A stretch of DNA of 64,000 nt from Begonia masoniana (lineage: Eukaryota; Streptophyta; Magnoliopsida; Cucurbitales; Begoniaceae). The stretch spans positions 22,785,432-22,849,431 of the forward strand of contig CM039509.1 in assembly GCA_022432975.1 (NCBI GenBank). The letters run 5' to 3'. Of the stretch, positions 21,301 to 33,900 are shown one piece after another (position 1 is the first letter of the stretch; each line of letters starts with the position of its first letter). A program made the translations under genes and the position numbers. The notes beneath the pieces were generated by a model. It worked only from the letters and a program-made list of their open reading frames with translations, did no database searches and had not been told where the DNA came from.

Positions 21301-22888
21301 TTTTGGACCTCAGAAAATTAACATAATTGATTTTCTCTATGGATTGAAGCTTGGATTTCGCAATAGAAAATCTAACACAGGGTCCACGTTATCTGGAAGA
21401 TGGTAAATTTTTACTGGCCTCCCACGAAGGTATCGGACACTCTCTACGATCCACACGAAAGTAAGAACGCAGTGGCGGTTTCGTGACAGAATCGAGTTTT
21501 TGGGATGATATTCTACTGCCGGCTGGTCTGCAACTATTTATCAAATGTTTTAGCTATCACTGTTAAGAGAATTTAATGCTAATCTCCTATAGTTTTCCAT
21601 CTTGCATATTGTAGTATTCCTTTCTGGTTCGTGATGGACTTCCATGGCCATCTTTGTTTGTATCTCTTTGTTAATGGCCGAACGTTGCAGCTAGTGCATT
21701 CTTTTGTTCCGTTAAAAATCTAACCTTTGTTATTGGAGAAGAGAATGGAGAAGACGAAATCAACTCTGTGCTCTGTTTGATTTGCTCAGATTGTTGTCTT
21801 TCTTCTTTCTCAACCTACCCTTCATTGGATTTGTGATCACTCATGGGTTGATCTTCTTTTTTGAATTTCTATAAAAACATTTTATCGAGAATGCAATGCA
21901 AGATTATGCAACTCAGAGTTACCAGTTGTATATTTGTCGACCTGAGAGACAACTTACGGGGCCGATGTGCAGACGTGCCCACGGCTAACGACGTTGTTGC
22001 GTTGATGATTCTGTCACGACTCTGAAAGAAAAGTAATTGTTGGATCTTCGAAAAGCCGTCATTGGTTATTTTTTAGCTAGTATAGAAATTTCACAAAGAT
22101 AAAAAAAAAAGATGTATATGTTGTATTGAAACCAAACATCTTAAAAGATATAGCTTACTTATTCACGTTAATATAACACATATTATACACGATACACTGA
22201 AAATCGTAGAAGATAATTTATCTTCTTTTAAATATAACACAGATATTATACAAGATGCAAACTTTCCTCTACTTTCATTGAAAAACATGACTTAATAGGT
22301 AGATTTCCAAGAACAACTAATGACCAATTTTGTTTTTCTTATGAAGTGTATACGTCATTGTCATTTGATTGTTAAAGATGATATGACATATATTTCGCAT
22401 GATGTTGAATTAATTAGATCTATAATTTATTACATTATTAAGTCTAATTTGAGACAACAAAACTATAAAGAATTTCATAAAGTAGCCTAAAAAAAAAAAA
22501 AAAAAATCAATTTAGATAATAGGTGGAAATAAACTAATTTAATGTTAAAGAATTTCGTAAAGTAGCCTAAAAAAATAAAAACCAATTTAGATAATAGGTG
22601 GAAATCAACTAATTTAATGTTGCAAAATTCTAGGTCATATTGACAAGTTACTTGTGCTTTTATTAATGAAAATACACAAAAATATTAATTTGATAAATCT
22701 AGTTTTGATTACGCTAATACATTTCTTGATTTTTTAATTTTTTTATGATGTTATGAATGAATGTTCTAGAAGTTATTATCTCACTCTCATTTGTTCTTCT
22801 AATTTTTGTTCCTTTAGTTATGATGAGTAGAAGACTAGAACAAAGAAGAGAAGAAGAGAAGTTATTGTACATGTGTCTCTATACTATT
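21301..22888. other. Non-coding DNA with an 80-bp tandem duplication
   Basis: Nothing coding was recognised. An 80-bp unit is tandemly duplicated (22467-22546 and 22547-22622), beginning aaagaatttc[a/g]taaagtagcc; the first copy has a longer poly-A. Confidence 0.5.
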
Positions 22889-22890
22889 TG

Positions 22891-23095
22891 TTAGGAACCT
22901 TCCATTCGTGTGTCATGCTCTTCATTTTGTTTACCATCATCAGCAGCATCCCCCAATATCCCCTTGCAAGCTGATTGGCAGAGAAAGGATTGCTTGGCAT
23001 GCAGAAGACAAAATTGCGACGTTGAGAGAGGCTTCATAAGACAATATGCAATTTGCTCAGTGGAGGGAACAAACCTTACAGTGAGCAGATTTTGA
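22891..23095 (-). pseudogene. Copia RNase H C-terminal fragment (minus)
   Basis: The minus strand encodes LLTVRFVPSTEQIAYCLMKP LSTSQF..., the C-terminal signature of Ty1/copia pol (V.FVPS..Q.AD..TKPLS in intact members), followed by a short tail and stop. It is bounded on the right by plus-strand LTR-like sequence. Only this end of a pol gene is present. Confidence 0.55.
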
Positions 23096-23099
23096 GACA

Positions 23100-23662
23100 C
23101 TCGTCCAGGTCTGTGAAATAAGTGAAAAACTCATATGTACTTTTGGAGAAAACGAGAGAGAAATCCATTGTCCCCTTCAAATACTTTAAAATTCTTGTTA
23201 CTATGTGCCAATGTAAATCACTATGCGAGTGCGTGTATTGTCAGACCTTATTAACAACAAAACATATGTTTGGTCTCGTGAAAGAACAATACTTGGGTGT
23301 GCCTACAATGCGTCTATAAAGTGAACCATCAACCAAAGGAACACTTGAATGAAGGTTTAATAGTGTGCCTGCAACCATTGGTATAGGTTAAAATTTAGTG
23401 TGATCTGAATTCTTGTATGGTCGAGTCAGGCTCGAATATCAATATTAGAGTTCTACGTTTTCTCTATATATTGACGCTTGAGTCGCAAAACTCATTGTAC
23501 CGAATTTGATATTAGTGATTCTTTCTTTTGCCCGTGATTTTTCCTTTCTAGGGTTTCCACGTAAAATTAGGTGTCTATTATTTTCTCGTTTTCTTTTTCG
23601 GTTTCTTAATCGTTGGTTACAGGTGGATTATGACGTTTAATCCTAACAACTGGTATCAGAGC
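23100..23662 (+). repeat. LTR end and PBS of a Tork/TNT1-like copia element
   Basis: The segment ends TTTAATCCTAACA at 23648, followed by ACTGGTATCAGAGC (PBS 23651-23662, initiator tRNA-Met). The left LTR boundary is uncertain. TGTTAGGA at 22889 would give an 8-bp inverted terminus, but it overlaps the minus-strand pol fragment. The leader then runs to the gag at 27143, broken by a solo LTR. Confidence 0.55.
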
Positions 23663-24485
23663 TTCAGGTTAAAAGTTTCGAAAAATCAGATTTTTTATTT
23701 TTCGGAGGTATCGAACGAATTTTTTGAGTTTGTAATTTCGATAGAAAATTACAATTTTTGTTGGAAAAAAAAATCAAGAAAATAAATAAAAAAAGGAAAA
23801 GAAAAAGTTTTTTCTTTTCCTTCTAGTTTGTCTTCTTCGATAGTGAAGAAGAACATGGGAAAATCAAAAGAATAGCAGTCCTTGGAGAGAGCCGCCCCCC
23901 TCGAAGAAGTCACCTCGCGAAGCGTCGAAAAGTCTGTGTGTGTGCATTGTGCCCTTTAGAGAGGAAGCAGTGAAGTTGGCCGCCGCCGTGTAAAGGAGAG
24001 ACTCCGACTATCCACAGCAAAGAACTAGCTGTGAACAGTGTGTGAAAAACAGAGAGCTTTCTTCAGAGGAAGAAAGCACGTTGCAAAAGGACAAGTGATC
24101 GTCCGCGAAGCAGAAGGCAGAGAGGAGAAGCTCCACCGCCATCCATCGCCGTTAAAGGGAAAATTGCCTTTCCACGTCACTGTTCTCTAAGGAAGAAGAG
24201 AAACTCATCTAGTCTTAGACACCGGTAATGTAACACCCCCGAACCCGTCTCGGCTCGGTGCGTTACTTTGCAAACAAATCCTGCGTTTAAAACGAAATTT
24301 AAAATAATTTTCGAAAATATTTCGGCTCGATTTTTGGGTTTTTTGGACCCTCGAAAATAGTTGGAAAACGTGCATGAAATACGTGTCAAACGTGTCAGAG
24401 AAGGTCGGGTTAAAATATATTTGAAAATAAAAAATTTAAAAAAAAACCCAGTCTGGTCGGCGCGCGCTACAGCGTGCCCGCATGC

Positions 24486-24520
24486 GCCGATCGATCGCCG
24501 CTAAGCGGCGATCGATCGGC
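24486..24520. repeat. Perfect 35-bp palindrome with two GATCGATC cores
   Basis: The 17-bp arms (24486-24502 and 24504-24520) are exact complements around a single central A. Each arm contains CGATCGATCG. A second small hairpin follows (GGGCGTT-GCG-AACGCCC near 24578). Confidence 0.9.
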
Positions 24521-25097
24521 ACCCTCTCGGGTGCGCGATCCCTGCAATAGGGCACCTGCCGAATGATCGGCGCTGCTGGGCGTTGCGAACGCCCACCGCG
24601 CGCGCCATTTTTGACCTCCTCTACTTTTCTTCAACTTTTTCCCAAACCAAACACTTCTAAATTTCCTAAAATTTTTACCATACATTCCCGGCATCCCCAA
24701 CTCAGTGCCCCGTAAAAATATTAGAAAACTGACTTAAAACGGTTAGCGAAAACATAGAGAAAAGTGAACCCACGTTGTTTGTTATAGGAAAAACAAAACG
24801 AGCAGCGTAACGACTAAACTTCTATAAACAAAAACCTGAAACCAAAACCGGAAATCAAATAGTTTCAAATCCCAAGCATTTACATACCAACTACCCAACA
24901 AAACAACCAAACTCACAACCATCCAAAATAGCTAGGAAAAATATTTACAAGACAAAATACCAAAACTCCCCACCAAATTACCCGAAGAACGTGGCAAGAC
25001 GCCCCGACAAGTGGCCGTACCGGCATACTCCATGCATCATCGACTGCTGCCTAATCTTGGGCTCCCTCATCAAGCTCACCTGAATAAAGATCGTCAC

Positions 25098-25706
25098 CTA
25101 CACCATAGAACACGAAAAGTAAGCCTAATGCTTAGTAAGTTGGGAATAACGAATGCACATAACACACAATGCAACCCAATCCTAATACATGCAGTTTCTA
25201 ACTCTCAGTTGTGCTCGTTACATGTTCGTTGCATTAATCTTATCATAAGCTGTGTGGATCAAGTAGGCACACATCTCATAATTGTCTAAGACGACTACGC
25301 CTTGATCCAACCAAGTAAAATCGGTTAGCACACATCCCATAACTGTCTAGGATGGCCAAGTACGATTTGCCTTACCCACATCGATTGTAGAACCCTATGA
25401 CTGTCTAGGAGTTCATACTCACGATGTCTTAAATCTTTTAGCCAAACCGCTCTCTCGTAAAAATCCCTTCGGGGTGCTACACTCCAGCACTTATTCCCGA
25501 CAAGGTCAATTTACTTGAGACCAGTTCTTACAATTCTTATTATCTTATTACAATTCATACTCGCACAATTCACAATGCACAAAACTAAAACGTGATGCAT
25601 GCCAGAAGAATACGCAACACAATACAACGTGAAACAAGAAACCAACCGTTTACCCTACCGTTCCATGGTGTAGGCCTAAAGCAACAAAAAGAATTCCTCT
25701 ACTTAC
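25098..25706 (-). other. Intron-like module in solo LTR 24229
   Basis: Minus strand: donor TTAG/GTAAGT at 25706, pairing arm CCTACACCATGGAAC from 25674, repeated phrases (CCTATGACTGTCTAGGA type, 25250-25420), hairpin TAAGC-ATTAG-GCTTA (25120-25134), acceptor TATGGTGTAG at 25098. The donor-side stem-loop of other copies is weak here. Confidence 0.55.
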
Positions 25707-27142
25707 CTAACTGCTCGGCACTTGCTTGATCACTTCGTCCCATAAAATTACTCGCTCGACAACCTAACAAATATAGGAAATAACATAGAATTTCTAACCA
25801 AAACTAACCAAAACTAACAATAATACAAACCAATGCAAATTCTAAACCCTAAACCCGATTTTTCCACCAAGTTTTAGTGTCCAACTTTGAACGGCCATAA
25901 CTTACTCGTTTTTCAACGGATTTTGACATGCCACCCAAATCCATAAACCTCTACACGTCTACTATCCATTAAAATACTCAAATTAACCAACCAATTACAA
26001 TGGCCAATTCGAAAATACCAAAACAGAACCGGTGCACCAAGTGTACAAAACCGATTTTTGTATAACTCACACCAAAACTCAAATCTAACCCTAAAAACAA
26101 CCTAAACTAATCCATCTAACCTTTAAAACACTAAAATTAGGAAGGAAACTAGCTAAGGCATGAAATTTTCGGACCTCACATCTTAGGGTTTCCAAATCCT
26201 AATCAATTCCAACAAAAACACCTTAAAATCTTTAAAAACCAACGCCTAATTGTATAAAACTCAAAACCCAATCAAAAGCTCACCTTAAACTCTTGAAAAG
26301 CTTGTTGAAAATGGAGGAGAGAAGGCTCTAGGGTTGCTGAAATTTTCGTGGGAGAAAGTGGGGAAGAAGAAGGAAATTGTTTTCTTAACCTTCAATTTCA
26401 CCTTTTATTTAAAACCAACTTTTTTCTTCTTTTAATTTTTTCCACAAAAGTTGTAAATTTTATAAAACAATCCCACCCTTCTTTTCATACCCCAAACCAA
26501 CGTGAAGGCCATTCTTCACTCTCCTTTCATTCATTTTAATTTTGTTTCTTTAATTAAATTTTCACTTAACACAATTTCTAACCCCTAACTCCTAGGGTTT
26601 CTATCAAATTCTTCCTTAAATTTCACTTCCTTCTCACAACTTAGTAAATCACTAGAGTTGTCTAACTAGGGCTTTACACGTGATAGGAAAAATTTTGGGT
26701 GTTACAGGTGAACTATCTCTGTGCACGTTCTCCGTCGAAGAACTGAGGGAGAAAAACTAAAGGGAGAGAGAGGTGAGTTGCCCAGGTGGAACACCAAGAG
26801 GATTAACAGAGAGAGAATTTCTCAGTGCAGCGTCTTTTTCAACAAGAAGAAAAAGATTTTTGTTTTATGAGTTTGCCTTGGGCCGCATGAAGGAAAATAC
26901 AAAGAAATGTGTGTTTTTTTTTTGTTTCTACCGTGCAGAAGATCTGTTCTTGGTGAACGGTGAAGAAATTCAATGTGAATATTTTGGTTGATTTTAAATA
27001 TTAGAAATATTTGGATTCTGATTTTGACTTGAGAATATTTCTAGGTTATCTTGAATTTCTGAATTTTTTGGACGAGTTTTATTGGTTCAGAATATTTTTT
27101 AAGATTTATTCTGATAGTTTGTGGAAGTTGTTTTTGGGGATC

Positions 27143-27672
27143 ATGGAAAGTAATCTGAGCAGGATGGTCACGTTTAACGGCTCCAACTATCATGTGTGGA
27201 AAGGGTTGATGGAAGGTCTTCTCTTTGTGAAAGACTATTATCTGCTCGTGTTTGCTGGTGCGAAACCAGCTGTTAAATCTGACATCGAATGAGAGTTGCG
27301 TCATCGTCAAGTGTGCAGTTACGTTCGATAGTGAGTAGATGATAATGTCCTCAACCATGTTAGTGAGGAAAAGAATGCTCAGAGCTTGTGGAAAAAGCTT
27401 GAGGAGTTGTACGCTCGGAAGACAGACGACAATAAATTATTTTTGATCAAGCAGCTTCTAGGGTTGCAGTACCAGAATGGGAAGGCAATGACCGATTACC
27501 TGAATACATTTAAGGGAATCATAAATCAGTTGGCTGGAAAGAAAATCAAGTTTGATGAAGAGGTTCAGGGATTGATGTTTCTTGGTACTTTACCAGACTC
27601 GTGGGAGACATTTAGAATGTCGTTGTCCAACTCTACCCAATATGGTGTTTTGGCTATGGATATAGTCAAGAG
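27143..27672 (+). pseudogene. Tork/TNT1-like copia Gag fragment
   Basis: From ATG 27143 it reads MESNLSRMVTFNGSNYHVWK, a signature of TNT1-like Gag (UBN2 family). After a TGA at 27290-27292 it resumes at 27386 (WKKLEELYARKTDDNKLFLI; FDEEVQGLMFLGTLPDSWET). The frame is cut at 27672, where an inverted Sirevirus LTR is inserted, so the CCHC knuckle and all of pol are missing. The PBS lies 3.5 kb upstream, 2.5 kb of which is the nested solo LTR. Confidence 0.75.
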
Positions 27673-27903
27673 TGTAGGATCGTGATTGCCTAAGAGGGAG
27701 GTGAATTAGATTTTTTAATATAATTTCTTAATCTAATCGTTTTCGACAATGCAAATTAGGTTTATTTTATCTTCTCTCTTTGTATGCAATTATTAAGATT
27801 ATAGCAGACAAGCAAACAGGTTAAAGTAAGAGAGAGAGTGAGAAATTGACACCGAATTTTTTAACGTGGTCAGGCCAATCTTGCCTACTTCCACACTCCA
27901 AGG
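27673..27903 (-). repeat. 3' LTR of the minus-strand Sirevirus, U5-end part
   Basis: Plus-strand TGTAGGATCGTGATTGCCTA is the reverse complement of the Sirevirus LTR terminus (...TCGATCCTACA). It continues to 27903 and resumes at 40827 beyond the nested complete element. Confidence 0.85.
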
Positions 27904-29237
27904 TGTTGACTTAATTAGTGTTTAAGTCTAACTAAGTTTTTGATTATGTATTTGGATGATAAATATGTAATTTGATCATGTTTGTTAAATGAGAATAATG
28001 AATTATGTGTGTGTTTTAATCTGTTGGAAATACCCTTAAAAAGGGTATTTTAGTTTTCTAACAATATTGGTTAAGTGTACAGGGCTGAAATTGTACAAAA
28101 TGTTCACATTTACCGATAGCTAAAAGACAAAGAAGACATCCACCGGTTGAAGAAAAGAATGGCATCCACTGATAGGAAAAACGACAAAAATAGTGGAGTT
28201 TTAAAGAACCACACATGCCGATCGCTAAACGACAAAAGGCAAAGCTACACCTGTCGATCGCTCGCTCAAACCGATGGTGTTTAAGGCTTGCATCTTCCGA
28301 TGGAACTACAACTTGCATCTGCCGATGGAGTTCAAGGCCTGCATCTGCCGATGGAGTACAGGGCTTGCATCTGCCGATGGAGTTCAAGGTCTGCATCTGC
28401 CGATGGCGTTTTCAAGCTGCTTCTGCTGATAGCGTTTTCAAGTTGCATCTGCCGATGGCGTTTGAAGATGCATCTGCCGATGGCGAGCTGAAATGTTGCA
28501 TCATCCGATGGCTTTTCAAGTTGCATCCACCGATGACGTTCCGATTGTTCAAAGCTGCTTCCACCAGTGAGCTTCCGCCAGAATTCAAAATAACCGCGAA
28601 ACTACAGTGACGTCGTTTTCAGCATTAACTCCAGAATGTTAATGGCGACGGCGAACAACAATATCAGATTCAAAATAATCTGCTTCAGTACGGATCCTTC
28701 CCAACGGTAACATTTTTCCATTTGAAGAAAGAAACATTCAATTCTGTGAAGCAAAAAATCAGACAGAGTATTTAAGCCGAGGTTAGAGCACGAAGACACA
28801 ACTTTTTGCAAATTTTATCTTGAGCCCTAATCTGCCAAATCGATCATACTCTGTATTTCTTCTACACCTCTCGATATTAACTTGAGATTTAATCCTTGTG
28901 AGAGTGTAGTATGAGCTTACAATTTACGAACTCAAAAATCTGTAAAACCTGAAAGGCTGTGGATTGACGCCCGTCAAGTTCAATCCAGATTTGTAAAAGG
29001 CAGTTGATCGGAGCCTGGAATTCCGATCTGTTTATTCTCGAGAGGAGAAGGTTAAGGATCTTCAAGGGGTGAACCTTGAAGCGTGGATGTAGGCAAGGTT
29101 TGGCCGAACCACGTAAAATATCTTGTGTTGGTTTTCTCTCTCTCTCTGTTATTTTTATTGGTGTGTTGATTCGCTGTTAGATTAATATTTTTAAAAAGCT
29201 CTAATTCACCCCCCTCTTAGACAATCTCGATCCTACA
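27904..29237 (+). repeat. 5' LTR of the complete Sirevirus
   Basis: 1,334 bp. The U3 contains GCTAAACGACAAAA (12-mer at 28225-28236) and an array (about 28265-28540) of roughly ten 24-27-bp units on CATCTGCCGATGG. TGACGTCG lies at 28608, TATA-like TATTTAAG at 28769-28776, and the conserved 3' part ends CACCCCCCTCTTAGACAATC TCGATCCTACA. Confidence 0.92.
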
Positions 29238-29239
29238 AT

Positions 29240-29252
29240 TGGTATCAGAGCA
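29240..29252 (+). promoter_or_regulatory. Primer-binding site, initiator tRNA-Met
   Basis: TGGTATCAGAGCA begins two bases after the LTR end, the standard PBS of plant copia elements. Confidence 0.9.
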
Positions 29253-29306
29253 AGGTTTGTCACTGTCTAAGTTGGGTTTAAACACTCTGTGAAATATATA
29301 TTTACA

Positions 29307-30875
29307 ATGACATTCAACACTAACTTCACACACGTAGAAGGTCAAGCTACAAATAGACCTCCTTTCTTTGATGGTAGTGATTATGTTTATTGGAAGGCTA
29401 GAATGAAAATATTCGTTCAAGCCATGGACTACGAGACTTGGTGTATTATAGAGAATGGTCCTTTTAAGGCCATGAAAACTGTAGATGGAAAAAGTATCCC
29501 TAAGGACTCTACTGAATTATCTGAGTCTGATAAGAGAAATCTGAGCCTTAATGCCAAGGCAGTAAACACTCTGTACTGTGCTCTGAATAGAGATGAATTT
29601 AATAGGGTACAAGGGTGTGAAAGTGCTCAAGAAATTTGACACCTATTAAAGGTCACACACGAAGGCACAAATCAAGTGAAAGAGAGTAAATTAAATATGC
29701 TCATACACGAGTATGAACTATTCTCAATGCCTAAGGATGAGTCAGTTTCTTTCATGTTTACAAGATTTACTAACATAACTAATGGTTTGAAAGCTCGTGG
29801 TAAATCTTATTCTAGTGAAGAACAGGTCAGGAAGATCCTCAGATGTCTTCCAAGAAGCTGGCAGCCAAAGGTGACTGCAATTCAGGAAGCAAAGGATCTC
29901 AAAGCTCTAAAGCTAGAAGAACTCATTGGATCTCTCATGACACATGAGATCACAATGAGGTCAAACGAGAAGTAAGATCTTAAGGAAAAAGAGACTACTA
30001 AAATAAAAAATATTGCTATGAAAGCCTCCTCAAGTAAACGTGAAGTCTCTGAGGATGAAGAAGAAGAAGTTGATGAGGACATTGCACTCATCACTAGGAG
30101 ATTCAGCAAGTTTCTTCGAAGGAAGAAGCTGTAAGGGAGAAGCTTTCCCAAGAATGAAAGGCAACCCAAAGACAAGGAGATTACTTGTTTTGGATGTGGA
30201 AAGCCTGGCCACATGAAGGCAGATTGTCCACAGGCCAAGAAGAATCTCAAGAAATTTAAGAAGAAGGCTATGAAGGCCACTTGGGATGATAGTGAAGGTG
30301 ACACATCCTCTTCGGAAGATGAGGAAGTGGCAAATCTGTGCTTCATGGCACACGATAATGAGGTTAGTATGTCTTTAAGTGACAGTGAAAGTGATAATGA
30401 TGATGGTGAGCTAATTGATGCATTTAACGATTTGGTTAAACAATTCGTCATGCTTAAGAATAAGTATAATTTGTTGAAAAGAGAAAATGTAGATCTTTTA
30501 GAAAAGCATACTAAAGAAGTGGAATTGCATGAAAAGGAGATCACTGAATTGAAAAAGAAAAATGAAACTTTAAATAATTTTGTTCAGAAATACACTTGTA
30601 GTAGTAATCAACTGAACATGCTGTTAAGTGATCAGATAATGCAATTTGATAAATCTGGCTTAGGATATGACAGGTTCAGTAAAAAGAAATCTTATAAGAA
30701 TTTCTTTGTTAAATATACTGTTTTCCATGCGTGTAATGAAGTAGGACATAAATCCTTTGTATGTTCTTTAAAAACAAACAGTAAGAAAACAAGTAACAAA
30801 TTACAGTGGGTTCCTAAAGGAACCAATACTAACGCTAGGACTCAAAAGATTTGGGTACCTAAGAAGACTACTTGA
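29307..30875 (+). pseudogene. Sirevirus gag with three nonsense codons
   Basis: The frame runs unbroken from ATG 29307 to TGA 30873-30875 (522 codons) apart from stops at 29637 (TGA), 29973 (TAA) and 30132 (TAA). The N-terminus is DUF4219/UBN2-like (NRPPFFDGSDYVYWKARMKI). The middle has VKESKLNMLIHEYELFSM and ILRCLPRSWQPKVTAI. A zinc knuckle CFGCGKPGHMKADC lies at about residues 296-309, followed by an acidic stretch and a long Leu/Lys coiled coil (NKYNLLKRENVDLLEKHTKE). A second, incomplete Cys/His cluster (CNEVGHKSFVC) precedes the end. At the 29637 stop, the related minus-strand copy near 53320 has Trp, consistent with a TGG to TGA change. Gag would package element RNA. Confidence 0.85.
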
Positions 30876-30916
30876 TCTCTGTTTTGCAGGTTGAGTGTTC
30901 TCCTGGAAAGAACTAG

Positions 30917-33900
30917 TGGTACCTCGACAGTGGATGCTCGAGGCATATGACAGGAGACTCAACCATATTTGCTGCTGTCAACAAAAAGAAAGGGAGTGTG
31001 ACTTTTGGTGGAAACCAAAAGGGAAAAATTGTTGGCATCGGCAATATAGGTAACAGTTTTAATCCTATTATTGAAAATGTGCTTTTAGTTGAGGGATTAA
31101 AGCATAATTTGTTTAGTATTAGCCAGTTATGTGATAAAGGATATGAGGTGATCTTTAAATCAAACTCTTGTATAATTAAAGATGCATCTAATGACAAAAC
31201 TCTGTTCACTGGCTATAGGAAAGATAATATCTACATTATTGACATGGATGCTATTGAGCATGCTGATGAAAAATGCTTTGCTGTTAATTCTTCCCATGAT
31301 TCTTGGATTTGGCATAGGAGATTAGGACATGTAGGGATGGATACTTCAGCTAAGATTACTAAGGAGAATTTAGTTAGAGGAATCCCTAAGATATCCTTTG
31401 AGAAGGATAAGGTCTGTGAAGCCTGCCAAATGGGTAAGCAGATCAAAAGCTCCTTTGCATCTAAGAATGCAATTTCTACTTCAAAGCCTCTCCAACTCCT
31501 TCATATGGACCTGTTCGGTCCCTCCAATATAGCCAGCTTAAGAGGCAAACTCTATGCCTTTGTTATTGTAGATGACTTCTCTAGGTTCACTTAGGTATAT
31601 TTTCTGAAGTCTAAGGATGAGACTTTTGATACCTTCTCTAGCTTTAGGAAAAGAGTTCAAAATGAAAAGGAGCTCACCATTGTTGCTATTTGTAGTGATC
31701 ATGGTGGAGAATTTGAAAATGAGAGATTTGAACTCTTGTGTCTCAAGCATGGAATTGAACACAATTTTTCCTCCCCTAGAACCCCTCAGCAAAATGGTGT
31801 TGTTGAGAGGAAAAATAGGTCTCTCCAAGAGCTAGCTCGGACTATGCTCAATGAGAATTCTCTTCCTAAATACTTCTGGGCTGAAGCTGTCTCTACAGCA
31901 TGCTATGTACTCAATCGGGTCTCCATAAGACCTATTCTTGAGAAAACTCCTTATGAGCTTTGGCATGAAAACACTCTTTCTGTTAAATATTTTAGAGCCT
32001 TTGGTAGCAAATATTTCATTTTAAATACTAAGGATAACTTAGGAAAATTCGATTCCAAATCTAACCTTGGAATTTTTCTTGGTTATTCACTTTCCAGTAA
32101 AGCATATAGAGTATTCAATAGGAGAACTCTAGTGGTAGAAGAATCAGTACATGTCAACTTTGATGAGTCCCCTCAGCTCACAATCAATGTGGATGAGGAT
32201 GATACTTTGGATAAACAACTGGATTCTTTTTCTTTAGAAAAGCCTAGTGATCCTCCTCAAGTAGAAAAATCTATAGAACCTTCTTCTACTTCTCTAGATA
32301 TTGTTCCTGTCAAGGATGAAAATCCTGCTCTTCCTAGAGATTGGAAGTTTGTCAAAGACCATCCAATAGATGAAATTTTAGGTGATCCTTCATTAGGAGT
32401 TAAGACTAAATCCTCTCTTAGGAATCTCTGTGCCAATGTGGCATTTATTTCTCAGATAGAGCCTAAGAAGTTTGAGGAAGCCGAATTGGATGAAAATTGG
32501 ATTTTAGCTATGCAAGAGGAGCTAAATCAATTTGAAAGGAGCAAGGTATGAGAACTTGTTCCACGGCCTAAGGATCATCCCATTATTGGAACTAAATGGG
32601 TTTACAAGAACAAATTAGATGAAAATGGGATTGTCGTTAGAAATAAGGCTAGACTAGTTGCTAAAGGTTACAATCAAGAAGAAGGAATAGATTTTGATGA
32701 AACCTTTGCACCTGTAGCTCGATTAGAATCCATTAGGATGCTCGTAGCTTATGCTTGCTACAAAAACTTCACACTCTTTCAAATGGATGTAAAGAGTACT
32801 TTCTTAAATGGTTATATTCAGGAAGAAGTCTATGTAGAGCAGCCCTTAGGATTTGAAGACTTTGCTAAACCTAATCATGTGTATAGACTTAAGAAAGCTC
32901 TTTATGGTCTTAAGCAGGCTCCTAGAGCTTGGTACGATAGATTGAAGAATTTTCTTGAAGAAAGAAATTTCAAAAAGGGAAATTCTGATTCAACTCTATT
33001 TACCATGGAAAAGGATAAAGACATTCTGTTAGTCCAAATCTATGTTGATGACATTATTTTTGGATCAACTAATGTCAACATGTGTAATGAGTTTTCCTCT
33101 CTCATGCAAAGTGAATTTGAAATGAGTATGATGGGGGAGTTAAAATTCTTCTTAGGTTTCCAGATCAGTCAATCTCCTGATGGCATTTTCTTTTGCCAAG
33201 AAAAATACATCAAGGAACTTCTAAAGAAGTTTGGTTTAGAATCTGTCAAGTCTTCCAAGACTCCCATGAGTACCACAACTAAATTGGATAAAGATGAAAA
33301 AGGAATTAGTGTTGATATTAAGAAATATCGTGGTATGATTGGCTCCTTGTTATATTTGACTGCAAGTAGGCCAGATATACTCTTTAGTGTTTGTTTGTGT
33401 GCTAGATTCCAAGCTGCCCCTAAAGAATCCCACTTAAATGCTGTCAAGAGAATATTCAAATATTTGAGTGGAACTTATGATCTTGGATTGTGGTATTCTA
33501 AAGGCACTTCCTTTGATCTGATTGGATATTCAGATTCTGACTATGCTGGTAGTTTAGTTGATAGGAAAAGCACCAGTGGAACATGTCAGTTCCTTGGTGA
33601 ATCTCTAGTCACCTGGTATTCTAAGAAACAGAATTCTGTTGCATTATCAACTGCTGAGAGTGAATATATTGCTGCAGGCAGTTGTTGTGCACAAATGCTT
33701 TGGATGAAACAGACTTTGGAAGATTATAATTTGTTTTATGATAGGATTCCTATTCGGTGTGATAACACCAGTGCTATCAACATCTCTAAAAATCCTATTC
33801 AACACTCTAGAACTAAGCATATTGATGTTAGATATCACTTCATCCGTGATCATGTTCAAAGAGGTGATATATCCTTAGAATTTGTAAATTCTGTAGATCA

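Larger units (their letters stand above)
24229..26706 (-). mobile_element. Tekay-type gypsy solo LTR (minus) in the copia leader
   Basis: 2,478 bp, TGTAACACCCCC...GGGTGTTACA. The flanking pentamers GGTAA/GGTGA match at 4 of 5 positions. Reverse-complement features follow the family plan: TTTAAATAAA promoter-like motif, TTAG/GTAAGT donor, CTACACCATGGAAC arm, TAAGC/GCTTA hairpin, GTGTAG acceptor. It ends in a GC-rich hairpin cluster near 24460-24605. Confidence 0.85.

Noticed and set aside
22889..23648. 760-bp copia LTR with 8-bp inverted ends TGTTAGGA/TCCTAACA
   Set aside because: Its first 200 bases encode, on the minus strand, the end of a copia RNase H, which should not lie inside an LTR. 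The left boundary was left open.
28058..28610. Open frames with repeating CICRWSSRPASADG-type peptides in Sirevirus LTRs
   Set aside because: These are products of the CATCTGCCGATGG array; the same occurs at 39871-40193. There is no start context, and the frames differ between copies.
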